Source: Chloroflexi bacterium UBA4736
GTDB lineage: Bacteria > Chloroflexota > Dormibacteria > Dormibacterales > Dormibacteraceae
Length of the DNA stretch: 21,257 nt
Assembly: GCA_002404015.1 (NCBI GenBank)
Contig: DHIW01000055.1
Location: 1 to 21,257 of the forward strand
Reading direction: 5' to 3'
The first letter of the stretch is position 1. Every line of letters starts with the position of its first letter. A model generated the notes under the pieces. It saw only the letters and a program-made list of their open reading frames with translations, was not told the DNA's origin and did no database searches. The translations under genes were made by a program, and so were the position numbers. Shown in pieces: positions 8,291 to 19,000 of the stretch.

Positions 8291-10014
8291 CCTCCACCTC
8301 CCAACATGCGGCGAGCGTTGTCGAGCAGCTGGGCGCGGGCGCCCGCCAGGCGGTCCAGACCGGCCGCGTCGCCGGCCGCCTGGTCCAGGGTGGCGGGCGC
8401 CGCCTGGCCCTGACTGGGTGCCGCCACCGGCGCGTCGCCGCTCAGGATCGAGCCGGCCACCGCCTGGTCGGGCAGCGCCCAGGCGGCGGCCAGCCTGGCC
8501 AGGTCGAAGCCGGGCGCCCTCACGGCGGTGTCCAGGCCGTAGACGTCCGCGATCGGTCCCACGTGCGGCGCTATTCGGCAGGCCAGGCTGGTCGCCAGCG
8601 CGGGCTGCAGCGCGGACACGAGGTGGACGGCGAGTGCGGGATCCAGGCCCGGCAGGCGGGCCACCAACGCGGCGATCACGTCGTCGCGGGCTGACGTCCG
8701 GTAGGCGGTGCGTCGCCAGCGCATCAGCTCCTGGGCCAGCCTGCCGTCCGCCGCCGCCAGGAGGCGGCCCAGCTCAAACGCGGCGGCGTAGGTAATGTCC
8801 TCGACACCCGTGTCAGGGGTCGCACGCCGAGCCTGATCTGCGCTGTGATACGGCCCCTGTGGATCGCGCGTGAGCGCGTAAGGCGCCAGCGGTCCGCGGT
8901 ACCAGGACATCTGCGTCTGCCCGGCCCTGTCGTGCAACTTGAGCTTGATGTGGCCGGTATCGCTCACCTCGGGCTTGCCCTTTTGCGTGGCGCCCAGCAT
9001 GCCTACGTCGAGCGCCTGCATCAGCGCCTCGAAGCCACCGTTCGGGTCGCACGTGAACTCCCAGCTGTGGAGCACCACCAGCGAGGCTGGTGGCCTCAGG
9101 AAGATCTCCACCGGGGGGCGGAAGACACCCGTGACGGACGCCGCTTCGGACGGACGGACGAATGGCGCCACCGCGGCCACGTCGGAGCCGCCCGGCGTGT
9201 CCCGGCCGAGCACCAGGTTGGTGGGCGCCAGCAGCAGCTCCAGGTCAAGGTTCGGGAAGCCGGCCGGGGGTGGGTCCGTGGCCAGGATGTCCGTTCGCTC
9301 CTCGAGCGAGACGAGGAACGCCCGGTTCTTCTGCCCGGCGGCCGGCAGCCGGTTGCCGATCACGACCGAGAACCAACCGTCCCCGCGGCTGACGTTGAGC
9401 TCCCGGTCGAGGACGTTGACCTGGCGGACGTGGGCCAGGATCTGCAGCTCGTCCTGGGACGGCAGCACCTCGTCGAGCAGGCTGGCGTCGACCCGCACCG
9501 CGTCGCAGCGGATGCCGGTCGGACTGCCCAGCCGGGTGAACACGGCAGCCGGCACCGCGTCCTCCAGGCGGACCTGGTCCAGCAGGGTGTACTCGCCGTC
9601 CTCCAGCACGATGAGCGCCATCCAGGGCAGCGCGCCCGTCAGCGGATTGGAGTCGGGGATCGGCTTGGGCGTGCTCAGGGTGGCGGCCAGATTGCGCTCC
9701 CAGGGCAGCGTCCGCCGGCTCAGCACGATCTGGGGCAGGCTCTCGGAGTAGGCGCCATGGGAGGCGCGTGGGGGGAACACGCCGGCCACCAGCGAGGGGT
9801 CGAGGCTGAAGCGCGGACCCTCGACCTTGAAGTAGCGCAGCCGGTCAAGGCTCCCGTCGAAAGGACCCTTCGTCAGCTCCGACTTCACCGTCCACCGATA
9901 GGTCCCGTCCTCGAGCGGCGGGGTTGCGGCGTCGTAGAGGCGCATGGAGCCGGGATCCGGGGAGTCTTTGGCCGCGACCAGTTTCGAGACCATGCCGAAG
10001 AGGTTCGAGACCAC
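8287..10014 (-). CDS. Conserved hypothetical protein, 575 aa
   Basis: The GTG at 10014 lies one base after the stop of the giant gene. It has a perfect AAGGAGG (10026-10032) eleven bases upstream, the strongest ribosome site in the operon. A second in-frame ATG seven codons later is a possible alternative start. The protein begins with an ordinary soluble sequence; residues about 30-110 include TYRWTVKSELTKGPF. Residues about 300-340 contain IFLRPPASLVVLHSWEFTCD and then ALMQALDVGMLG, the most family-like stretch. The C-terminal third (about 400-575) is alanine-rich and probably helical. It ends GGGG, with the stop overlapping the next GTG. No signal peptide, membrane helix or enzyme motif is visible, and the function is unknown. 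The separate strong ribosome site suggests it may need higher or independent translation. Confidence 0.82.
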   Translation of the reverse strand: MVSNLFGMVSKLVAAKDSPDPGSMRLYDAATPPLEDGTYRWTVKSELTKGPFDGSLDRLRYFKVEGPRFSLDPSLVAGVFPPRASHGAYSESLPQIVLSRRTLPWERNLAATLSTPKPIPDSNPLTGALPWMALIVLEDGEYTLLDQVRLEDAVPAAVFTRLGSPTGIRCDAVRVDASLLDEVLPSQDELQILAHVRQVNVLDRELNVSRGDGWFSVVIGNRLPAAGQKNRAFLVSLEERTDILATDPPPAGFPNLDLELLLAPTNLVLGRDTPGGSDVAAVAPFVRPSEAASVTGVFRPPVEIFLRPPASLVVLHSWEFTCDPNGGFEALMQALDVGMLGATQKGKPEVSDTGHIKLKLHDRAGQTQMSWYRGPLAPYALTRDPQGPYHSADQARRATPDTGVEDITYAAAFELGRLLAAADGRLAQELMRWRRTAYRTSARDDVIAALVARLPGLDPALAVHLVSALQPALATSLACRIAPHVGPIADVYGLDTAVRAPGFDLARLAAAWALPDQAVAGSILSGDAPVAAPSQGQAAPATLDQAAGDAAGLDRLAGARAQLLDNARRMLGGGG

Positions 10015-10015
10015 G

Positions 10016-13000
10016 TTATTGAGGTCCTCCTTGGGACTGCGTTGGCGGCCCGGTGCTCACCCAGCGGACGGTGACGGCGCCGTCCGGCGTGAGCGGGCCC
10101 TCCGGCACGAGCTGCTCGGGCACCTCGCCGTGCATGCGCACCGCCCACTCGACCGCGCGGCCGCCGAGCCCGACCACCCCGGCCTGCCGCCAGCCGGCGG
10201 CGCTGGCGACGCTGACCGCGATCTGCCTGACGCCTGGCTCCACCGCCGTGACGTCATAGAGGAGCGCCAGCCGGCGCCCACCGCCGACCCGGACCGGGAC
10301 GCTTGCCAGCGTGCCGCCGCTGAACGCGATGGCCAGGTCGCCGTCCAGGGCAGCCGTCGGGTCCTGCTGGTCGAGCAGGATCATCACCACGGACGTCGCC
10401 GCCGGCAGCCAGGTCTGGACGCCGGCGGTGTCGGCGGTGGCCGACCCCATCCGGACCATCGCCTGGCTGGTCGGGGTGCGGTCGCGGCGAACTCTCGGCG
10501 GTCGGGACAGGCTCACCCATCCTCCCCGGCAGAGCACGGTCCCGGCGCCCACCTGGGGCAGCATCTCGCCCAGCTGCCAGCCGGTGGCGGCAACGCCGCC
10601 CGGCGGTGCGATCGCCGAGCTCACGACGCCCGGGCCAGGCCCGACCTGAACGCCCCCCAGGCCGGCCAGGTCACCCAGGCAGGCCACCACCACCGCGGCG
10701 GCGGTGTCGGGCACCGGCAGCCAGCCGCCCTGACCCGAGGGCCCCTCCTCATCCTGGAGCACGGCCCCGGCGTGGTCGAGGAAGGTGATCCTGGCCACCG
10801 AGCCGGGGCTGAGCTCGAGGCGCGCGGGACCGGCGGGGAGGTCCCAGACCTGGGTCTCGCCCGCCGCCACGCCGGCGCCCTCGGCCGCGAAAGCCGCCTC
10901 GGTCTGGGCCAGCCGTCTGGCGGCCAGGGCGCTGACCTGGGTGCCGACCTGGGCGCTGCGCAGCCAGCGACCTGCCGCGGCCAGGTCGGTTGGCCGAGAC
11001 GCGTCGGGGGCAGGCACCCGGATGAGGCGTGCCCCGGCCAGGACCTGGGCTTGCGGCGGCGCCGTCCGGACCATTCCGGCCGCGGCCGCCAGGCCGCTGA
11101 CGGTGGTCCGCGCGCGGATCGGCGCCGGGTCGGCCGGCCGCGGCCGCGAGCCCAGGACGGCTCGCAGCCGGGCTCCGGCGAGCGGGATGGAGGTCACGTC
11201 AGCCGGGCGCTGGATGGGCGGTGGCGGGGGCAGCGGTGGCGGCTTCATGGTCAGCCCCGCGCTCAGGGGCAGCAGCTGCGGGGGTGCCGACCGGTTCTGG
11301 CGAAGGGCGCGCACCGCCATCGGCTGGAGGCCCTGGGCGGCGAAGCCGAGATCGGCCCGAGGGGCGGCCAGCAGCGGACCACTCAGGACCTTCTGAGCGG
11401 CTTCAACCAACACCTCGGCCGTGGCGCTCGCCGAGATCAGAGCCAGGCTTTCGGCGCCGGCGCCAAAGCCGTGCAGGATGCCGACCACCTCGGGACCGGG
11501 ATCCAGCGGCAGCGGTCGCGCCTTCCAGACCAGGTCGTCGACGAGCACGGCGATGTGGATGTCGGCGGTCTGGCCGGGCAGGCTGGGATGGCCCGTGACG
11601 CGCAGTCCGCTGATGCCGCGGATGGTGCGGGCGGCGGCAATCGGGTGGTTCGGGTCGGTGTAGTGCCAGGTCGCTTCGGGGAAGTCGCTGATGAGCACTT
11701 CCGTGGTCACTGCCGAGGAAGCGACCGGGATGGCCACCCAGCTGCCGTTTGGCTGCCTGACCTCCACGCTGAGGCTGTGGACGCTGGCGATGCCCCCGAA
11801 CTCGTGGCCCATCGGCGCGAGATCGATCGCCCCCAACTCGGCAGGGGCGATGGTGCTCCTAGCCGCCACGTCCAGAGCGGTGCCGCCCGCCACCCTGGTT
11901 CCGGTCTCGAAGACCCACTCGGGCTGCATCCGCCAGGGCTGGGCCTCGGTGCCGGGCGCGGGCTGGGCGCCAGGCGGATCCTGAGGGAGGAGGCCGGCCA
12001 GGGGCCGAACGTCCACGGCCGTGCCGGCAGGGTCGCCGCTGACCAGGTACTTGTCGCGGAATTGGGGCCAGCTGAGCGGCGGCGGCTTCTGGGGGTCGGG
12101 GCCAAAGGGGATGGTGACCGAGACCACCCAGTACTCGACCCTCACCGAGCCGTGGAAGGGTGGCCCCAGGATGTGGAGGTCTGCGCCGACCGACACCGTG
12201 ATGCCGATGTCGGCGCACGCGAAGAAGCAGACCCTGACGTGCGCTGAGACGCCGACCGAGATGCCGACCTCGATGTCGTACACAAAGGGATCCCAGGAGA
12301 TCAGGAGGTCGGCGTGGGCCTCGAACCAGGCGCGGATGGCGCCCGCGTCGAAGACGGCCTCGAGGCGCCCCCCGGCCATGACGCAGCTGGTCGTCAGCGC
12401 GAAGTAGGCCTCGCCTTTGACGACGATCAGGCTCGACACCTGCCAATGGAAGCCCAGGCGGGGCACCGAGGGGAAGCCGCTGGGGGCCTGGAAGGCGGGG
12501 TGATAGCCGCCCAGGGTGAGCAGGAACTGCGCCTTCCGGAACCACATGAAGAACGCGAAGCCGCCTGTCAGCTGGCAGTCCGAGTAGAAGAGCCAGGAGT
12601 TGTCGGTGAGCTGGGCCTGAACCGAGAGCAGGCCTTCTGCGCTGCTGAAGCGCGCTTTGAGAGCCAGCTCGACGCTGATCAGAGCCAGCTGGCCGACCGG
12701 CAGCGCCATCCGGCTCACGCCCAGCAGACCGACCTCAACGCCGTTGTTGAGCTCGACGTAGATGACAGCCGTCGTCGTCACCAGGGCGAAGGTGCTGAAT
12801 CGGAGTCCGGCCGCCAGCCAGAAGCTGCCTCGCCGAGGCGGCATCGCCGCGCCCATCTGGATGAGCGCGGCCATGGGGTCGTTGGCCAGGCTGTTGTCGT
12901 CGATCGCCTGGACCAGCAGGAAGTTCTGGATGCGGCCCACGTCGTCTGGGACGTGGAGCTCGCGGTTGACGCCCACCCCCGCGCCCAGGCCCAGGATGAA

Positions 13001-16000
13001 AAGGAACGGCGGCCCGCCCAGCGGGATGTCGAGCGCCACGAAGACGAAGAGCGAGGTGTAGTCGGCCGGCCGGGCGTAGGAGCCGACCACGGTGATGCCG
13101 CCGATCCCGGCCAGGTGGGCCGTCAGCATGCCGTCGTACTCCACCGGCGGCCGGTCGTTCTTGAGCAGCCCGCCCGCGATGCTCACCCCGGGCGCCTCCA
13201 GCGAGGCGGCCAGGCCCCGGAGGTCGAGCGCCCATGTGTCCGGGTGGAGGAAGGTGGCGAAGGGGACGTCCACCCCGAGGTCGATCACCTCGACCTGGAA
13301 GCCGGACATCTTGAGCCCGCCCACCAGCAGCACCGCCATCCGGGTGCTGGCGTTGTCGACCTCCAGGTCGACCTGTTCGATGTGCAGGGGCCCGAAAGCC
13401 TGGTGGATGGGGATGCTGATCTTGCGGCTGCCCTTGATCAGGAAGGTGATCGTGCCGCCGCGGTCGTAGACGGAGACGCTGACCGAAGGGTTGACCGGTT
13501 GGCCGTCACCCGGGGGCGCCCCGCCGCCGCCGCCCGGCCCGCCCGCGAGCAGGCTCTGGGCGACCGGGTTGGAGCCGCCCGCTCCGCCGATGGCGTTGAG
13601 GGGCAGGCCGAGTTCGCTCAGCTCGAAACCAGCCCCGCTGTTCCTGACCGAAAGCTGCGGGTTGCCGCCGCCGTCGACCAGGTCCAGGTCGAAGTACAGA
13701 TACCCCTCGACGCCGCCCAGCCGGAAGCCGTTGGTATTCACGAGGGGGGAGTCCCCGGAGCCGGCCACTCCGACACCCGCGCCGACCACGTGCAGCGACG
13801 GTCGCAGGCGCAGGCCCGGCGAGCCGCCTGTCACCTCGGCCAGGTAGAGGGTGACCCCGCTGTCGCTGCCCGGCATTCCGTTGGGGCCGCCGAAGAGGGT
13901 GCGCACCGAGACCGCCCCGGCGGGCAGCTCGAGGTAGCCGGTGAGCCGCGCTCCTACGCGAGCGTACGGCTGCCCGGCGTCGTTGACCAGGCTGATCTTC
14001 AAGGTCGGCGTGACCTGGACCTGGTAGCCGGCGGCCGCGGCGAGCGCTCGCAGCGGCAGGTCGCCGGCGGCGGGCAGCGGGCTGGCCAGGCTGAACGGCG
14101 GTCCGCCCGCGGCGAGAACGCCCGCCGTCTGGAGAAGCGCCGCGAGGGTGGGGCCACCCTGCCAGGGCGTGCGCTGGAGCAGCGTATCCCCGGCGGCGGC
14201 CAGAGCGGCGTCGCCGAGCGCCGGCAGCAGCCACTTCTCGGCGAGGGCCACCAGGTTGGGCGTGGCCGGGTGGATGCCAGCGCTGGGCGCCAGGTCGATG
14301 GCCAGGTCGCCGTCGCTGCCGACGCCCAGCGGCAGGAAGCGCACGGCCAGCTTGCCCGCGTTGAGCGACGCGGTCAGAGCCGGCTGGAATTCGAGGCCCA
14401 GGCCAGCCGGCGCCGCGACCGAGCCGGTGAGGCTGAGCGCGACGGCCCCGGACGAGTAGCCGAGGCTGCCGTCGACGTGGAGAGCGCTCCCGCCCAGGGT
14501 CAGGTTCTCGACTCCCAGCCTGGCCGTGGGGCCGCCGGCGTCCCAGCCCGCGGTGACGACCACATGACCTCCGAAGCCGGCGCCGGTGGGTGTGAACTGC
14601 CATCTCGCGGCGGTGCCCGCTGCGTCCGGAGCCACCGCCACGCCAGGGATGCTGAACGGCAGGCCGGGATCACCGAGCAGGTGGGCGAGGGCCTGGATCG
14701 CCGCCTGCCGGGCGCCGGCGGCGCGGGCTTCCAGCCAGCCCGGCTGTCCGACCTGGGCCCAGGCAGCGGCGTGGCCGGCGAAGTTCCCGGTGGGATCGGA
14801 GAGGCCCAGCGCGCTCGTCAGCTGAAGGCAGACGGGGGTGATCGGCGAGGCCTGGACGGCCGCCGTCCCCACGGTCGCGTCCAGGACGGCCGGCAGCAGG
14901 GCCCCGGTCAGGCTGGCCAGGAGCGTGTCGAGGCCGCTCAACTGGGGCAGCAGCGTCAGGTGCGCGCCGATGCCGGGCTGCAGGCTGAGCCCGAGACCTG
15001 AGGGTGTGGCCTCGGCGATCACGGCGACCGTCCCCCAGGCGGCCCCGGGCGCGAGGTTGGCGTGGAGCGTGGCCTTGCCGGCGGGCGCCACGTGAAGAGC
15101 CCGGTCGATGGAGATGGTGAGCTGAAGGTCGAGTGCGCCGCCAATGGCGGCGGTGGTGGCCGCCTCGATCACCAAGGGGTCGCCGCCGCTGACCTTCACG
15201 GCCACGTGCCCCGGCAGGAGCACTCCGCCGCCGGGGGCCGCAGGCAGGCCGGCCGCCGCCCCGATCGTGGTCAGCAGCGTGGCGATGCGTCCGCCGTCGA
15301 AGCCCCCGCCTCCGCCCCCGGCGCCCAGAGCGCCCGGCCGCTGCGCCCAGGCGCCGGGACCGGCCAGGAGGGCGTCGATCGGACCGATGCGAAGCGCCGG
15401 GCCAACCAGCGACTCGATCACCGCCGACACCGCTGAGGAGAGCGCCAGCCGCGGGATGAGGCTCAGCGCCGCGGCCTGCTGCGCGGCCCCGGACCCGGCC
15501 GGCAGCAAGGTGAGGGCAGCGACCCAGGGTGCCGCGTCGAGCACGAGGTGCCCGCCCGGCTGGGTGAGGGTCAGCGTGACCGGCCCGGCGGCCAGCGTGG
15601 CGGAGATCTGTGGTGCGAGGTCGGGGAGGTTCAGCCGGAAGTCGGAACTGAGGCGGATCCCTCCCAGGTCGAGGCCGGCGCCGGGCGTGGAGATGTGCAC
15701 GCCGGCAGGCGAGGTCGTGAGGCCGAGGTTGAGAGGCAGAGCCGCAGCCGGCAGATTCCACGGCCCGCCGGGAGGGCCCGTCAACCCCAGCAGGGTGCCG
15801 CCGTCCAGGGCTGCCCGCAGGCGCGCGCCGAGGAAGCCCTGGGCATCGGCGGCCAGCGCGGCCAAGGCGTCCGCTGCGACTCCGACGCCCCCATGCCCGT
15901 CGGGCGCGGCCAGGCCCAGGGCGCTGAGCGCGGCGAGCAGCACCGCGACCGGACTGCCCGGGTCCGGCGCCGGGCTGGATAGAGCGCGCAGCGCGGAGCC

Positions 16001-19000
16001 CAGGAGTTCCGGGAAGCCCGCCTGCCCGAGGCTGACGTCACCGACCAGAGGCTGCCGGATGGCCGAGTCGTGCAGGACCGCCCGAGGCGTCAGGAGGATG
16101 TGGCCGCCGGGTGCGGCGGGCGGCTCGATGGTCAGGCCGAGCTCCGCCCAGCGGACCCGGGCGTCGGCGCTCCCCGGATCGCCCACCAACCAGCCGTCGC
16201 TTCCGAAGAGCTTGACGTCCACGGACACCCGCGGCCTGAAGGCGGTGACGTCGGGCGTCGAGCTGAGGCGCACCCGGCCCAGGTCCAGCCGCACCCCGGC
16301 ATCGACTGTCGGCTCGCCAACCGTGCCGCCCGCCAGCAACCTCAGCCTGAGCGCGATCCCGGCGTGCGTGGGTCCGGTGTCGCCAGGACCGGGTGCCGGC
16401 ACCGCGGCCACCGCGGCGGCCAGGACCGTCCGAACCTCGTTCCTGAGGTCACCGGCCAGCGAGCCGCCAAGCGCCACCGCGGTCACGCTGGCCGGCAGCC
16501 TCAGGGAGGCCGGCGCCGCAAAGGCGGGGACCGGGTACGGCGCCGCCACGGATGGCGTGCTGGGGTTCGGTGGCGGCAAGAAGCCGTCGAGGGCGCGGGC
16601 CAGGTGGTCGAGCGCGCCCTCCAGGTTGGCGTCAGCCAGCCCGCTCGGCGCCAGCCGCCTGAGCAGCCGGACCGCGCCCGCGACCCCCGAATCGAGGATC
16701 GGCGTGAGCGGCGACCCGGCCAGGGGAGCGCCCAGCGTCACCAGGCCGGCGACCGCCCCCGCCGGCGCCGACTGGACAGCGGCCAGCGCCGCGAGGCCTG
16801 CGACCGAATGGCCCACCAGCGCCACCTTGCCGCCGCCGTGAAGCTCGCGGACCCGCGCGAGCGCGCGCGTGACCTGAATTGTCATGGCGTCCAGCCGCCC
16901 CGCCCCGGTGTCGGCCAGGTCGCAGGTGTAGAACCGGCTGGTCGCGGTCACCGTCGTCAGGTCGACGGCGCTCGGGGGGACGCCCGGCTGCCGGAAGTCG
17001 AAGTGAGCCGCCGGGTCGGCGGCAGCCCCCGCGGCAGCCAGCAGGGCCGCCCAGTCACCTGAGGCGCCGAACGGCGGGCTGACCAGGACGACGGGGTCCG
17101 CCCCTCCGAAGCCGGCCAGCGCGGTCTGGATCTGGGCGATCGCCGCGGGATCCTGTGGATGCAAATGATGCGGGGAGTGGAGCGGCGTCGCCCCAGGCTG
17201 CCAGCCGGCGGCCGTCGGCAGCTGTGAGGCCTGTGGTACCACGCCGTCCGAGCCGGCCAGGTAGGAGGCCAGGCCGGCCAGGCCGGCGCCGGCGGCGGCA
17301 AGGTCGGCCGCCTGCAGCGCCGCGGCCAGTTGGGGCAGGAAGCGCCCCCCGGCGGCCGCTCCGGCCAGCAGCTCATCGAAGGTGACAGCAGCCATGAGCC
17401 GGGCGGCGGCTGCCGCCAGCCAGGCGTGCGGCGGTCCCGGCTCCAGCCAGACGAGGCCGTCGGCGCCCGGCAGGTTGGGGTCGCCGTTGCCGAGAGGCAC
17501 GGTCCAGGGGTCTGCCGCTGTGCCGCTGCCGCGGATTGGAGGACCGGCCGGCAGGACCGGCGAGGTGAAGGCACCTTCCAGCAGCAAGGCCGCGTACCGC
17601 GCCCAGGCCACGGCCAGCGGAGTCCCGTCGGCGGCGACGGTCTCAACCAGGCGGCGCAGCCAGTCGCGGAGCGCTGCCACAGGGTGCTCGAAAAGCGCGC
17701 CCGGCTGTGCCGGATCACCGAGCAGAGGCCACTCGGCCGGCAGTCCGGGCAGGCCGCGATGGACGCCGGCCAGCGCGCCCAGGCCCTGCGCCGGGAGGCC
17801 GCCCCAGGCGGCGGCCGCCCGGGCTGCGAGCACGCGCGCCACCTGCTCGGCAGCAGCGGGCGCAACTCCCAGGCCGCCGAGTGGGTTGGCCGGGGTTCCC
17901 GCGCCCGCGGGGAAGCTGATGGTCCCCACGTTCAGGGTGGTCCCTTCCGCGGTCACCCGGACGCCGCTCACGTCGGCAGTGCAGCGGGCCGGCCCACCTG
18001 CCGCCCAATCGAGCGCGGCGTGGAAGGCCTGTGCCTCGAGCTGGACTCCCGAGACGCTGGGCAGCGCCGGCACGGGCTGCAGCGACGCGGCCAGCCGGTG
18101 GCTGCCCAGGAAGTGGGCCGTCGCGCGGCCGCCCGCGGGTAGGTCGAAGCCGGCCACCGAGAGCTGCCAGCTGCCGTGGATGGGACCCTGGTCGGCCCCC
18201 ACGCGAAGGCCCAGTCTCAGGCGGTCGGTACCACCGGAAGCATCGTTCCAGGCCGCCAGGGAGACCCCGAGCGAGCCGGAGCCGTCGATGGCGATCCGCC
18301 AGGCGTCGTCCGGCGTGCCGCTCCCGGAGGGCGCGCCGGCCAGGCCGGCCAGGGCCCCGATCTCGCCCAGCATGGCCCCCCAGTCGTTGGGAGCTGCCGT
18401 CGCCAGCACGGCGCGATGGACCCGCGAGATCTCGGCGAGCGGCGACGCGGCGAGGCGGCCAGGGTCGGCCAGGTTGGCAGAGGGCCAGGAGGCGTGGCCC
18501 GTCGGAGGCACCAGCCCGGCCAGGGCGCCCAGGCTGCGGCCGGCGCCGGTGGTGCCGAGCACGTGCTGGAGGGCGGTCTGAAGCACGTTCTGGGCGGCCT
18601 GGGTCAGCGCCTGGGCGTTGCTGAGGTCTATCCGATCGTGGTGGGTCCCTTCGAAGTCGACCGCGTCCAGCTCGAGCAGCGGCGTCAGGCGGCCGCGCGC
18701 GCCGTCCCAGGTTAGGCCGGCGCGGACCTGCCCGATGGCGATGGCGCCGCCCGGCGCGATCAAGGGGCCCGTCCCGGGGGCTTCGATCAGCAGTTTGGCG
18801 CGGGGTAGGGGGACCGCGGGCACGACCCCGCTGAGCGGAACCGCCGCCACCGTCGCGCCGGCCTTCAGCACCGCCTTGCTGCCCGCGACGGCCGACGGCA
18901 GCCGGACCGCGAGCCCGGGGAGGAGCACGTCGACACCGGTGGCCGGGTCGCGGTCGATGGCCAGGACCGCCTCGAGTCCGCCGGTTCCGATGGCGAGAAT

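Noticed and set aside
13500..13560. Glycine/proline-coding low-complexity runs in the giant gene (also near 15300) as possible tandem DNA repeats
   Set aside because: They are short irregular GGC/CCG runs encoding flexible linkers, not arrays with a constant unit. No CRISPR-like spacing is present anywhere.
12314..15001. 895-residue plus-strand frame opposite the giant gene
   Set aside because: It is rich in Arg, Gln, Gly and Ala without recognisable motifs, and is a mirror of strongly biased codons in the giant minus-strand gene.
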